Source: Yersinia aleksiciae (GTDB lineage: Bacteria; Pseudomonadota; Gammaproteobacteria; Enterobacterales; Enterobacteriaceae). From it: a DNA stretch of 64,000 bases. The DNA lies in assembly GCF_001047675.1 (NCBI RefSeq), contig NZ_CP011975.1:3264073-3328072 (forward strand). The letters run 5' to 3'. Each line of letters opens with the position of its first letter. Within the stretch, counting starts at the first letter, position 1. The position numbers and the translations under genes were made by a program. The notes beneath the pieces are model-generated. The model saw nothing but the letters and a program-made list of their open reading frames with translations. It was not told the DNA's origin and did no database searches. Positions 18,195-25,732 of the stretch are shown one piece after another.

Positions 18195-18394
18195 GCCGCC
18201 ATCCCCTTGCGCCGCTCATCGATTTCAAAATCATCACGGCACCCAGAATCACAGAACAGACCGCGAGCAATCGGCTGGCGACATTCTGAGAAGTGGCAGC
18301 GGCCCGTAAACGTCATTGTCGGCTTGCGGTTCGCGATACCAATATCAATGTTTAGTTGCTCAAGTTTTTGAGCTTGGTCGATTTCGTCGCACAT
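18191..18394 (-). CDS. Small zinc-finger-like phage protein, 67 aa
   Basis: CHFSECRQPIARGLFCDSGC has four or five Cys and one His spaced like a treble-clef/zinc-ribbon knuckle, followed by an acidic-basic tail. It overlaps the methylase gene by 4 bp and the next upstream gene by 1 bp. Role unknown. Confidence 0.7.
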   Translation of the reverse strand: MCDEIDQAQKLEQLNIDIGIANRKPTMTFTGRCHFSECRQPIARGLFCDSGCRDDFEIDERRKGMAA

Positions 18395-18570
18395 TACGCC
18401 ACCTCATTTGTTTGTTGGTTCAGCAATCCAAACTTGACGATTTCCAGCACGCCAAGCACCTCACTGAGACCTATTTCACCGTCATACTCGCGAATAAGGT
18501 CATTGATTCGGCCCGTTAATTCAGCGGGCAGCGGGAATTTGCGCTCAACGGGGAGCATTGAAATAGCCAT
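18394..18570 (-). CDS. Phage protein of unknown function, 58 aa
   Basis: Begins MAISMLPVERKFPLPAELTG, with a GGAG ribosome site 8 nt upstream. Its TAA overlaps the next ATG (TAATG). Predicted helical and soluble. Not recognised. Confidence 0.65.
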   Translation of the reverse strand: MAISMLPVERKFPLPAELTGRINDLIREYDGEIGLSEVLGVLEIVKFGLLNQQTNEVA

Positions 18571-18628
18571 GGGGATACTCCAGATAGTGAAATCCGTTTC
18601 TGTCGTTCCGTGGTGGGGTTAAAGCGAG

Positions 18629-18799
18629 TTAGCGATACACTTCGCTGCACATGAGAACAGCGCTAGGCCTGCGCTCTTTAATCAGCGTTGAAATGGTCAA
18701 ACATTCGGATTGAGTAGGGTAGATATCTTCTGTGGCTGGTATGGCGTTGCAACTATCGTTAAAGCATGAAGTAATGAGAAGAACAAAGCCGATTAGCAT
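18629..18799 (-). CDS. Small Cys-containing exported or lipoprotein-like peptide, 56 aa
   Basis: Begins MLIGFVLLITSCFNDSCNAI. The hydrophobic start plus ITSC could be a lipobox, and two further Cys follow in the mature part. It is coupled to the upstream gene through a TAATG overlap. No function assigned. Confidence 0.5.
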   Translation of the reverse strand: MLIGFVLLITSCFNDSCNAIPATEDIYPTQSECLTISTLIKERRPSAVLMCSEVYR

Positions 18800-19113
18800 T
18801 AGTCCTCCGCTGGCTTGGCTTCTGTGAATAACAGGGTGCCGTCTTGAAAGTTATCCCAATCAGCCTGGTCATGTAGGCAAACCACTCGGGCCGTTCGTGT
18901 GCCGTCAGAATCATAATCACCCAGCACTATCTGACCTATCGGCGGCAACGCTTTCAACTCTGCAAGTTGCTCACGCAGTGAACGCAGTTCAATGAGAAGC
19001 ATAAGTAACTCGGTGTTGTCGGCATCACCATCTGCGAATGCTTCGAGTACCTCAATCTGGTCTGCAAGACCACCGTCAGGCTGGCGGGTAAATTCCAATT
19101 CTTCACTCAGCAT
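18799..19113 (-). CDS. Phage protein of unknown function, 104 aa
   Basis: Acidic, Leu-rich protein with a likely coiled coil in the middle (LLMLLIELRSLREQLAELKA). ATG 19113 is preferred over ATG 19119 because it sits 7 nt after GAGGGG rather than 1 nt. Confidence 0.65.
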   Translation of the reverse strand: MLSEELEFTRQPDGGLADQIEVLEAFADGDADNTELLMLLIELRSLREQLAELKALPPIGQIVLGDYDSDGTRTARVVCLHDQADWDNFQDGTLLFTEAKPAED

Positions 19114-19255
19114 CTGCATTCCCCTCTACTAACGTGAATGTTTTGCAGCCACAATTAGGGCAGCAATTATCCGTCCAACCGCTTTTATTCCGCTTTCCTA
19201 CCAGCTCATCTTTAGCGTGAGTCTTCCGACAGCGGCGACATTTTAATTTCTGCAT
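19103..19255 (-). CDS. Zinc-ribbon phage protein, 50 aa
   Basis: CRRCRKTH near the start and CCPNCGCKTF later form a CxxC...CxxC zinc ribbon like Com/RNA-binding knuckles. TGATG overlap with the upstream gene and an 11-bp overlap with the following gene show tight packing. Phage Com-type proteins regulate translation of an adjacent gene; that role here is only a possibility. Confidence 0.65.
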   Translation of the reverse strand: MQKLKCRRCRKTHAKDELVGKRNKSGWTDNCCPNCGCKTFTLVEGNADAE

Positions 19256-19959
19256 CACTCATCATCCCAGTTATCAATAGGGCAATGGCGTCCTGTAGCC
19301 ATTGGCTCGTTGTCTCTCAGTTGCGGGCAGTCTTTGTGGTGACACTCGCCATCACGGGCAGCGGCGCAACGTTCGAGCGGCTTCTCAAACTGAGGTCGCA
19401 TTACCACACCGGCTAGGTGATATGTTTCAGTAGTTCGATACATTTCAACGATGCGTAATAATGAATTGAAATTCATAAACGGTACAATTTGATGGCCCTT
19501 GCAGTTCAAGGGGTCAAACGACATACGGATGCTGCCCGTAACAAACTGAACTCTATCTGCTAGTTCATCGAATGATATTGGTTTGGGCTTAGCGTTTGCC
19601 GCTGATAACTCGGCTTCTGCTTTCTCGGCGCGGCGCGAAATATTCAGACTTGCTGTAATTAAGAGGTCTTTTTGTGCGAATAACTCCTGTTTTGCCTGCT
19701 CGTTCTGCTGAAAAGCCAGCCGGAATTCATCACGCTCTTTCTGTGCCGCTTCCAGTTGGGCTAGCAGCCCAGTAATTTGCTCCTGGGCCAACAATAAATT
19801 ACGCCCAGTTTCTTGAAATGCTTCTACTGCTGCTTGGTGCTCTTGATGCCAGTACATAGCCGTCAGTGCTAGCCGTTCTTTCTCACCAATTAGCGGAGCG
19901 GAACCACGGGAGATTTCTTTGATTCGTGACTGACCGATAAATTCTTCGATGTTATTCAT
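19255..19959 (-). CDS. Ead/Ea22-like phage protein, 234 aa
   Basis: The central stretch (about residues 55-125) is a long coiled coil (LLAQLEAAQKERDEFRLAFQ...). The C terminus has a Cys/His-rich tail (CAAARDGECHHKDCPQL and HCPID) seen in many accessory proteins of leftward phage operons. Function unknown. It overlaps the upstream gene by 1 bp. Confidence 0.65.
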   Translation of the reverse strand: MNNIEEFIGQSRIKEISRGSAPLIGEKERLALTAMYWHQEHQAAVEAFQETGRNLLLAQEQITGLLAQLEAAQKERDEFRLAFQQNEQAKQELFAQKDLLITASLNISRRAEKAEAELSAANAKPKPISFDELADRVQFVTGSIRMSFDPLNCKGHQIVPFMNFNSLLRIVEMYRTTETYHLAGVVMRPQFEKPLERCAAARDGECHHKDCPQLRDNEPMATGRHCPIDNWDDE

Positions 19960-20408
19960 CAGCTGTTACCCCTCAGGCTGGCGGCGAATAAGGCTATCTC
20001 TTCTGGTGTAACATCAATACCAAAGCCGTTATTAGCTTTGAGAGACCATTCGGATAACTCTTCAACACCCAGCGCCTTTATCTCGTTAAGCGCCTGAGTG
20101 GTGGCTGGTTTATCGCTATGGGATAACTCCGGCAGAACTTCATCCCATGTGGCAACGTCACTGTTACGGTGCCAGCCTGTAACGCCATCGCTTTCGCGGA
20201 CTAAATCTTTAACTGCTGCGATGATGAAATCCTGAATGCAATTTTCAGCCTTCAGCGCCGCACTCTCACTAACCAACTGTTGAACCTTGGCAATAGTGTC
20301 ACCTGCTACCGCGCCGGTAATACCCAATGCCTCAGCAATCAGTGAGCAAGTATTGAGTGCAGAATCGCGCTCAGCTTTTAACGTTTCATAATCAGTATTT
20401 TCAGACAT
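19959..20408 (-). CDS. Ead/Ea22-like phage protein, 149 aa
   Basis: Starts MSENTDYETLKAERDSALNT; the N-terminal half is predicted helical/coiled coil. The C-terminal TPEEIALFAASLRG is common in Ea22-type proteins. No enzymatic motif. Function unknown. Confidence 0.65.
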   Translation of the reverse strand: MSENTDYETLKAERDSALNTCSLIAEALGITGAVAGDTIAKVQQLVSESAALKAENCIQDFIIAAVKDLVRESDGVTGWHRNSDVATWDEVLPELSHSDKPATTQALNEIKALGVEELSEWSLKANNGFGIDVTPEEIALFAASLRGNS

Positions 20409-20465
20409 AACTGTTTCCTCAGCAGATTGACTGCCGGTAATGGGGTGGGGGATTAGGCTGGGTAA

Positions 20466-20981
20466 TTAAGCGCGGAGGCTTTGAATCATTGCTGAAACAT
20501 ATTTTGCTTGATGGATTGCGTCATCCAACGCGTTGTGATGAATTCCTTCGCGAGTGAATTCTTTAACGTTCAGTGGTGATAAATCAACAACCGTTCTTAC
20601 GTCGCGGACATTCCAAAATTTCCACGGTACGGCAACGTTAACTGACGCAAACCAGCTTTCAAGAATTGTGATATCGAAGATCGAGCCATTCCCCCAAACC
20701 AAGTCATTTTTATCAATTCCGCTCGCCAAGGTATTTGCTACAACCACCGGATCTTCCGTACCACTAAATGCGGCTTCTTTTGCCTCTGGCGATTGCTGCT
20801 CCCACCAATCCAGGGTTGATTGAGAAGCATGACCATACTTTTGCGCTTGCTGACCCATACTTGCGTAAAACTTATCGCCAATCTCACCAGTATTTCGGTC
20901 AAATCGAACAGCGCCGATAGATAAGACCGCGCAGCCGTACGTGGTGCCTAATGTCTCGATGTCGATCATGATGTCTTTCAC
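20466..20981 (-). CDS. DEDDh 3'-5' exonuclease (RNase T fold)
   Basis: 171 residues. Exo I motif is DIETLG near the N terminus, the middle acidic motif is in SIFDITILESW, and Exo III is HNALDDAIHQ (His and Asp). This matches the phage RNase-H-fold 3'-5' exonucleases related to the RecE C-terminal/Rv2179c families. It lies with SSB and annealase genes, which fits trimming of DNA ends during recombination, though RNA substrates are possible. Confidence 0.85.
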   Translation of the reverse strand: MKDIMIDIETLGTTYGCAVLSIGAVRFDRNTGEIGDKFYASMGQQAQKYGHASQSTLDWWEQQSPEAKEAAFSGTEDPVVVANTLASGIDKNDLVWGNGSIFDITILESWFASVNVAVPWKFWNVRDVRTVVDLSPLNVKEFTREGIHHNALDDAIHQAKYVSAMIQSLRA

Positions 20982-21003
20982 GATATTTCCCTTATTTTAT
21001 TAA

Positions 21004-21390
21004 TTAGGCTGCCGAAAGCAGTCGCAGGCATTCTTGACGCCGCGCTATCAATTCTTCATTAGTTGAGCAGAGCGGCGTGGGGGTGGCTGGCATGAACTCT
21101 GGCTTGAGCCGGTATATAATCCCTTTAGCTGAAATCTCTTTGGCCTCCCAGCGCTCTTCCGTGAGCAGGTGGCGCATGTTAAGCACATACGTCAGGGGAA
21201 CATGTACCGATACCGTTTCGAATCCCTCACCCAATCCCTTGTAGAATGAGTCCTTATAATTCAACGTACACCCGCCAGTAGCGCCACCAGACAAACGACC
21301 ACGCCCCACGCTGCCAATTGACCGGTGGAATGAGGTTATATATGCATCTGGATAGGCGCGGAGGCAGGCCAGTATTTGTTCTGGCTGCAT
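21004..21390 (-). CDS. Phage protein of unknown function, 128 aa
   Basis: Contains a Gly-rich segment (GRGRLSGGATGGCTLNYKD), then a hydrophobic beta-rich part. It sits between the exonuclease and SSB genes. No family recognised. Confidence 0.6.
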   Translation of the reverse strand: MQPEQILACLRAYPDAYITSFHRSIGSVGRGRLSGGATGGCTLNYKDSFYKGLGEGFETVSVHVPLTYVLNMRHLLTEERWEAKEISAKGIIYRLKPEFMPATPTPLCSTNEELIARRQECLRLLSAA

Positions 21391-21415
21391 GGTGATTACC
21401 TGCTGGGGTTATCGG

Positions 21416-21886
21416 TCAGAAGGGGATGTCATCATCGAAGTCCATCGGCGGGGCGCTGCTTTGGTGTGCCGCCTGCTGTTGCCCCTGTGCATGTTGCTGA
21501 CCCCATTGCTGCTGATTTTGCGGCGTTGAACTCTTCCCTGATTCTTGCTGCTGCGATTTTCCCTGCTTATTGCCAGCTTCGATAAATCCCAATCTGGCAT
21601 TGTTTAGTTCAAGGGTGATGGACTGTCCATTTTGCCCATCGTAAACATCGACCTTGATGCTTTCCCCGAACACCTCAACGATAGCGCCCTCCGTTAGCGC
21701 TTCCCTGTAAAACTCCGCTTGCTTGCCTTCCTTGGCAAAAATCACAGCCTGATAGTTGGTGAATTCGTTTTTCTGCGACTTCCTATCGTAGTAGCGAACC
21801 CCGCCGCGTATTCCAAATCCTATGGAATCACCAGCGGCAAACTCCCTTGCTGGTTTCTGTAGCTTGATAGTTATTGTGTGTCCCAT
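21416..21886 (-). CDS. ssb: Phage single-stranded DNA-binding protein
   Basis: 156 residues. An OB-fold N-terminal part (about 1-105) is followed by a Gln/Ser-rich linker and the acidic tip MDFDDDIPF that recruits repair proteins in the SSB family. The start overlaps the annealase stop by 1 bp. It would act with the Rad52-type annealase in phage replication and recombination. Confidence 0.87.
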   Translation of the reverse strand: MGHTITIKLQKPAREFAAGDSIGFGIRGGVRYYDRKSQKNEFTNYQAVIFAKEGKQAEFYREALTEGAIVEVFGESIKVDVYDGQNGQSITLELNNARLGFIEAGNKQGKSQQQESGKSSTPQNQQQWGQQHAQGQQQAAHQSSAPPMDFDDDIPF

Positions 21887-22587
21887 TACGCCGCCTTGTT
21901 TAAGTCTGATAGTTGGTCTTGGTATGCTTTATTGGCCTTGTCAGCTAATTCAGGGTGTTGTGTTAGTCGCTTGCACAGGCCGTCATAAGCATCTTTTAAA
22001 GCTATTTGATCGGCGCACGAGACAGCCCAACCAGTAAAGTCGGCAAGGTACTGTTCTGGCGTTCTTTGCTGCGTCGTGTGAGTGTTGTTTTGTTGCTTGG
22101 TTTCTTGTTTTTGCGGCAATGCCCAATCTGGTAAAGTAGGTGGACGCCAATAAATAACTTTTTGTTCTTTTGTTTTTGCCCGATTCCATCCGAATTGTTT
22201 TTCAATGTTAACTTCGGCAAATCCTTCCTCAAGTGAGTACAGATAGCGCCCAATACCCCACTGTACAGCTGCACGCTTCATTGCCCCTGACATGCCACCT
22301 TTTACAGCCTCAACCTGCGTATTTTCTGCTGCGTCCCACTTGGTGATCCACTCTTCGCCAACTTTGATTGATATGCCGCACATGACGCCACTGTCCGGCG
22401 CTGGTTGAAATTCATTGCGCCAGAATTCTTTCCCGCACACATCATCAAGACGTTTCATAATTGCTCGGTTGGTAACATAAGCCAGCACCATGGCCCATGG
22501 TTTACCATCCTTGGTTATCCCGCATGACTGCACTCGCCACTCAATATCAGCGGCTGGGAACGGCTCATCTAATTTATTCAAATCCAC
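21886..22587 (-). CDS. Rad52-family single-strand annealing protein
   Basis: About 233 residues from a GTG at 22587, which lies 6 nt after a perfect AGGAGG. The longer frame to 22638 has no such site and overlaps another gene. FPAADIEWRVQSCGITKDGK and the GGMSGAMKRAAVQWGIGRYLY segment match Rad52/Sak-type recombinases, which anneal complementary strands as a ring. The C-terminal third is Gln/Thr-rich linker plus a helical tail. The phage has Rad52 type rather than lambda Beta. Confidence 0.88.
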   Translation of the reverse strand: MDLNKLDEPFPAADIEWRVQSCGITKDGKPWAMVLAYVTNRAIMKRLDDVCGKEFWRNEFQPAPDSGVMCGISIKVGEEWITKWDAAENTQVEAVKGGMSGAMKRAAVQWGIGRYLYSLEEGFAEVNIEKQFGWNRAKTKEQKVIYWRPPTLPDWALPQKQETKQQNNTHTTQQRTPEQYLADFTGWAVSCADQIALKDAYDGLCKRLTQHPELADKANKAYQDQLSDLNKAA

Positions 22588-22741
22588 GTTGTGCCTCCTG
22601 AATTCTTTGCTGCTGCTGACTTGTGCGATGATCTGCATTGGCTTCTATCTGTGCCATTTCATCCGTGAATCGCGGATCAGCTATCAGTCGTGTCCACGCG
22701 ACTGATTCGAGTGCTGCGTAAAAACGCTCTTCCTGTGTCAT
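22574..22741 (-). CDS. Phage protein of unknown function, 55 aa
   Basis: Begins MTQEERFYAALESVAWTRLI; helical with a Gln-rich tail. It overlaps the GTG start of the annealase by 14 bp and the upstream stop by 4 bp (ATGA). The last codons contain the annealase ribosome site. Confidence 0.65.
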   Translation of the reverse strand: MTQEERFYAALESVAWTRLIADPRFTDEMAQIEANADHRTSQQQQRIQEAQRGFE

Positions 22742-22917
22742 GCCGCATACTCCATGTCTTGTGAATCATCCCAGCCCAGCCAGATAATTCGGCACCACAA
22801 ATAGGCGTCATGAATGCCTTTCGCAGTATCAGGGAATGACTTTGTGTAACGCTTTTTGAATCCGTTGTGCACCTGAGAAGCGGTAACCGTGCCGTCACCA
22901 TTTGGTTTTATTCTCAT
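22738..22917 (-). CDS. Phage protein of unknown function, 59 aa
   Basis: Begins MRIKPNGDGTVTASQVHNGF and ends WLGWDDSQDMEYAA. ATGA overlaps on both sides place it in a translationally coupled chain. Not recognised. Confidence 0.65.
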   Translation of the reverse strand: MRIKPNGDGTVTASQVHNGFKKRYTKSFPDTAKGIHDAYLWCRIIWLGWDDSQDMEYAA

Positions 22918-23045
22918 GGCTCATCTCGCTGATTAAGTATTTCTATAAGCCGCTTAGCTGCGTTCTTAGCGTTGCGGAATATACGGTCGAGCAAAGTCTC
23001 AGAGCAGCCCACGCAAGGCCACCCTGCTATACAAAAGGTATGCAT
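22914..23045 (-). CDS. Phage protein of unknown function, 43 aa
   Basis: Begins MHTFCIAGWPCVGCSETLLD, with GGAG 7 nt upstream. CxxC plus an earlier Cys suggests metal binding or a disulfide, followed by a basic helix. First of the coupled chain leading to the annealase. Confidence 0.55.
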   Translation of the reverse strand: MHTFCIAGWPCVGCSETLLDRIFRNAKNAAKRLIEILNQRDEP

Positions 23046-23109
23046 GGGATACTCCGGTTTAATTAGTAGTGAATATTTGTGTGAGGAATTTGGTTATTGA
23101 TAAGCGCTT

Positions 23110-23328
23110 TCAGGGTGGCGATAGCCTGCTCGCCTTAATCATTGCGTCTGCCATCTGGTAGGCTTCTTCTGCTAAGTCATCGTTTCTGTACAATCTTTCA
23201 GGGTTCGCGCTTACACCCTGCATGTACTTGGCTGCAAAATAATCCCTGAGCGTCATTCCGGGGTCGCAATTCCCGCCAATGTCATTAAACGGAAATGCTA
23301 ATCCGCCTGTTTTAATTGCCTCTGTCAT
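23110..23328 (-). CDS. Phage protein of unknown function, 72 aa
   Basis: Contains GMTLRDYFAAKYMQGV and EEAYQMADAMIKAS, a motif pair frequent in small phage early proteins of unknown function. Confidence 0.7.
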   Translation of the reverse strand: MTEAIKTGGLAFPFNDIGGNCDPGMTLRDYFAAKYMQGVSANPERLYRNDDLAEEAYQMADAMIKASRLSPP

Positions 23329-23394
23329 ACATCACCTCATCTAGTGGTCTTATTGCTGCCACCGGTTAAGTGGCAGGGGTAAGGTCACTAGGGG

Positions 23395-23736
23395 TTAGCG
23401 AGTTGTTAAGGCAGCAATTTCATCTGACGAAAATCCCTTTTCGCGCATCTTCTCGATAATCTGGTCGAGTGCCTCATTCTTTTTTCTAATCACTTTATCT
23501 GCATCGCTTTCTGGTACGATTTCCCAAGGAACTAGCCAGCGAGTGCCAACCTTTACCGCTGTTGCTTTGATGGTGTCGGCGTCACTTCCCTGAACTGACT
23601 TCTTTTTACCAAGTCGAGTGGCTGTTACTGGGCTGTCACACACATAAAGGATCACCGGTCGCCCACGCCCCTCTGTTAAATCGCTATTGGTAACCGTTAG
23701 CCAAACATCCTTCGTTTCTTTGATTTCCACCATCAT
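23395..23736 (-). CDS. Phage protein of unknown function, 113 aa
   Basis: Starts MMVEIKETKDVW; the second Met could be the true start. Beta-rich N-terminal half, helical C terminus ending SSDEIAALTTR. It is the first gene after the terminator at 23759, so its expression should need N. Confidence 0.65.
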   Translation of the reverse strand: MMVEIKETKDVWLTVTNSDLTEGRGRPVILYVCDSPVTATRLGKKKSVQGSDADTIKATAVKVGTRWLVPWEIVPESDADKVIRKKNEALDQIIEKMREKGFSSDEIAALTTR

Positions 23737-23758
23737 TCATTCCTCATTTACCCGCCAA

Positions 23759-23784
23759 TAAAAAAGGCCGCGTTATGCGACCTC
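23759..23784 (-). terminator. Leftward terminator (tL1-like)
   Basis: On the minus strand AGGTCGC/GCGGCCT pair (one G-U) and are followed at once by TTTTTTATT. It lies between the N-proximal genes and the rest of the leftward operon, where lambda has tL1 read through by N. Confidence 0.75.
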
Positions 23785-23857
23785 TATAATTTGTGCTGGG
23801 ATATTTACCCACGCCCAGCCGTGGTTTCCCTGCTTTCCACAGTCAAAGGAAATTGAT

Positions 23858-23896
23858 ATGTTGGTTATTCCACAGTTAATAAAAGGATATTCTTGA
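23858..23896 (+). CDS. Possible 12-residue leader peptide
   Basis: MLVIPQLIKGYS, with AAAGGA upstream of its ATG. Its TGA overlaps the ATG of the next gene (TTGATG), an arrangement typical of translational coupling. The ORF is too short for certainty. Confidence 0.3.
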   Translation: MLVIPQLIKGYS

Positions 23897-24150
23897 TGTC
23901 GGATAAAACGACAGACTTCATTGTTAGTGATTTGGATAAGCGAATTGATGACCTTAAGGCTGAAAATTTAGTACTTAAAAACATACTGATTAACGTCATA
24001 AATCAGCTTCAGCCGAATCAAAAAGCAGACATAAAGCTAAAAACAATCGAACGAAACATGGCAATGAATACTCTTGGTAATTCATCTGTCGCTAGCAACG
24101 CTCAGAAGCGACAAGAAGTGATTGACGCAATCCTGTCTCAAGTGTTCTAA
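23896..24150 (+). CDS. Plus-strand gene inside the leftward operon, 84 aa
   Basis: Starts MSDKTTDFIVSDLDKRIDDL at ATG 23896, with AAGGATA upstream. A heptad-like segment (LKAENLVLKNILINVINQL) suggests a coiled coil, and the C-terminal half is charged. It runs against the pL operon, so it would be transcribed independently, perhaps in the lysogen. Its 3' end overlaps a minus-strand ORF by 59 bp. Family not recognised. Confidence 0.6.
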   Translation: MSDKTTDFIVSDLDKRIDDLKAENLVLKNILINVINQLQPNQKADIKLKTIERNMAMNTLGNSSVASNAQKRQEVIDAILSQVF

Positions 24151-24268
24151 ATCTTTCGTCAATAACATCCCTTATCACTCCTAAAAGCCTTGCTTCCTCT
24201 TCTGGTGGCAAGCTTTTAAGGATCAAGCTTTCCTTGCTTTCCTTTACAACTAAATCATCAATATTCAT
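24092..24268 (-). CDS. Phage protein of unknown function, 58 aa
   Basis: Begins MNIDDLVVKESKESLILKSL, with AGGTAGG just upstream, directly after N in the pL operon. Acidic and helical. The tail-to-tail overlap with the plus-strand gene makes one of the two less certain. Confidence 0.5.
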   Translation of the reverse strand: MNIDDLVVKESKESLILKSLPPEEEARLLGVIRDVIDERFRTLETGLRQSLLVASERC

Positions 24269-24270
24269 AC

Positions 24271-24627
24271 CTACCTCGCTGTTAATGATTCTGACTTACG
24301 GAAGCCTGCTGAAAACTTAGCTACTTCAGGCAAACACAATCCGCCCTCAATTACCGGTTTGCGCTTGAACTCATATTCGAAGAGATACGAAGCGCGAATA
24401 ATCTGCATCTTGTACGCTTTAACTCGACCAAACGCTGCTCTGGCAATCATCCGTAGCGGGGCAGGTGAGTAGCCAGCGCGTCTAACCAACGATACTGACT
24501 GAGCGTTAACCTGATACTTGCGACCAACTGACATAGGGTTAGCGCTGGCATATGCCTGTTGCTTTGCTTTACGCTGTGCATCACGACGGCTGCGGCAATT
24601 TTCTTTGATAGTGTGCGGCTTAATCAT
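24271..24627 (-). CDS. N: Antitermination protein N
   Basis: 118 residues from ATG 24627, 6 nt after AGGAG; the frame is open upstream but without homology. SRRDAQRKAKQQAYASANP aligns with the arginine-rich RNA-binding motif and following residues of lambda N (RRRERRAEKQAQWKAANP). The C terminus LPEVAKFSAGFRKSESLTAR matches the end of P22 N. It should bind boxB RNA at the two nut sites and convert RNA polymerase to a terminator-resistant form. First gene after pL. Confidence 0.87.
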   Translation of the reverse strand: MIKPHTIKENCRSRRDAQRKAKQQAYASANPMSVGRKYQVNAQSVSLVRRAGYSPAPLRMIARAAFGRVKAYKMQIIRASYLFEYEFKRKPVIEGGLCLPEVAKFSAGFRKSESLTAR

Positions 24628-24827
24628 GTTGTTCTCCTGAGGTAGCTTTGGTGATGTGGTGGCCGGTGCTGCTTTCTTTCCGGCATTCTGGATGGCACTA
24701 AACCAGACCTTGTACGGCATACGCCGCGCATACCATCTATCACTGCGCCGGGCGACTTACGTTGCGATCATGGTGCGCATCAGCCTGCGCATTCACCACA
24801 TCCCAAACCTATCTCGTTTGGTTATTT

Positions 24828-24841
24828 GCACTTTTCAGCGC
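24828..24841 (-). promoter_or_regulatory. nutL boxB hairpin
   Basis: GCGCTGAAAAGTGC forms a 5-bp stem (one G-U) closing a GAAA tetraloop. The identical 14-mer, with the same upstream CAATCGA, occurs at 27064-27077 after cro. It lies on the pL transcript upstream of N. Confidence 0.82.
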
Positions 24842-24898
24842 TCGATTGAGTTTTAACTTCCTGTCTTACTTTTGGCGTCCTGCCGTGTTGATGGAATG

Positions 24899-24928
24899 AG
24901 TTTACTAAACACTAAACTAAATCGTCAA
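24899..24928 (-). promoter_or_regulatory. pL promoter with operator
   Basis: Minus-strand TTGACG (24923-24928), 18-bp spacer, TAAACT (24899-24904). The palindrome GTTTACTAAAC (24900-24910) overlaps the -10. Nearly the same sequence forms pR, so both are likely CI/Cro targets. Confidence 0.8.
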
Positions 24929-25098
24929 GTAAATGATAAACAAATAGTGAATGCTTTACTTTATTTACATGATTGTTAAGTGAATTTAATTTGAAAATAA
25001 TTCAGACGTGACCATTCCCACCGGCTAACAGGCGAGAAAAGTGTGATGTAAGTAGTGTTTAAAGCGGGTAGGGTGGTGAGATTGTCAGATTACAGGCA

Positions 25099-25125
25099 CA
25101 AAAAACCCGGCAGCGGGGCCGGGTT
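25099..25125 (-). terminator. Terminator of the repressor operon
   Basis: AACCCGGC/GCCGGGTT stem, then a T run on the minus strand. The hairpin begins at the stop codon of the 202-residue gene, and it insulates the cI operon from pL. Confidence 0.85.
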
Positions 25126-25732
25126 ATTTTTTACTTTCGGTAGGCTCTTTAATATCAGGCGCAAGATGTGGTGGTTGCTGCTGTGGAGAGGGTATAGTGA
25201 TCTCCGCTCTCTGATCTAAATCAATGTATCGTTGTATTGGTGGGTAAGCCAAAAGTATAGCTAGGAGGGCTAGAACCGCACCAATCATCCATTGCACAGT
25301 GGCTGAAGTTGTTTTCAGTCCGTCTATGTGCCCTTTCAATCCGCTTATCTCGCCATTTACGCCAGATATTTGAGACTTTATATCACTGAGGGCAATGTTC
25401 ATTACAGAAAACTGTTGAGCCTGAAAAGTTCTAAATTCAGCCATTTCACGGCGCATTTCCGCAGCAACAGTATCCACCTCGGCCTTATTTTGCCCAAGTT
25501 TTGCATCGATTTCTTCTCTGCTGATACTGTTCATTATTGCCTCTTGGCTGCTATGTACTATTTCTGTTTTATTCTCTCTGTTTGGGTTAAATGATGAACT
25601 CAATTTTGAACTGTCATTTGACCTTATACTCTTAGCTAGCCTAGCAGAAGTAGTGGCCACTTGGCTAGCGCCCCATATATTCTTATACTGCTCGTCCTCA
25701 TAATAAGCGCTAGCTGACTTACTCGTCTGCAT
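25124..25732 (-). CDS. Membrane-anchored coiled-coil protein in rexB position
   Basis: 202 residues. The N-terminal 65 residues are Ser-rich and polar. Residues 71-143 form a long coiled coil (EEIDAKLGQNKAEVDTVAAE onward), followed by one membrane helix at about 146-165 (VQWMIGAVLALLAILLAY) and a Pro/Gln-rich cytoplasmic or periplasmic tail. Met67 (25534) has its own AGAGG site, so a 136-residue short form may be made. It follows the 98-residue gene with a 14-bp overlap and shares its operon with cI, as rexA/rexB do in lambda. Superinfection exclusion is inferred from position only. Confidence 0.75.
   Translation of the reverse strand: MQTSKSASAYYEDEQYKNIWGASQVATTSARLAKSIRSNDSSKLSSSFNPNRENKTEIVHSSQEAIMNSISREEIDAKLGQNKAEVDTVAAEMRREMAEFRTFQAQQFSVMNIALSDIKSQISGVNGEISGLKGHIDGLKTTSATVQWMIGAVLALLAILLAYPPIQRYIDLDQRAEITIPSPQQQPPHLAPDIKEPTESKK

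Larger units (their letters stand above)
24628..25123. other. N-to-exclusion-cassette intergenic region
   Basis: About 500 bp without a supported gene. It holds nutL, pL and an AT-rich operator stretch (24900-25000). On the right it ends in the terminator of the repressor operon. The plus-strand ORF at 24656-24856 is not supported. Confidence 0.5.

Noticed and set aside
24656-24856. 66-codon plus-strand ORF upstream of N
   Set aside because: It covers nutL and the N leader, lacks a ribosome site and is His/Arg-rich shadow sequence.
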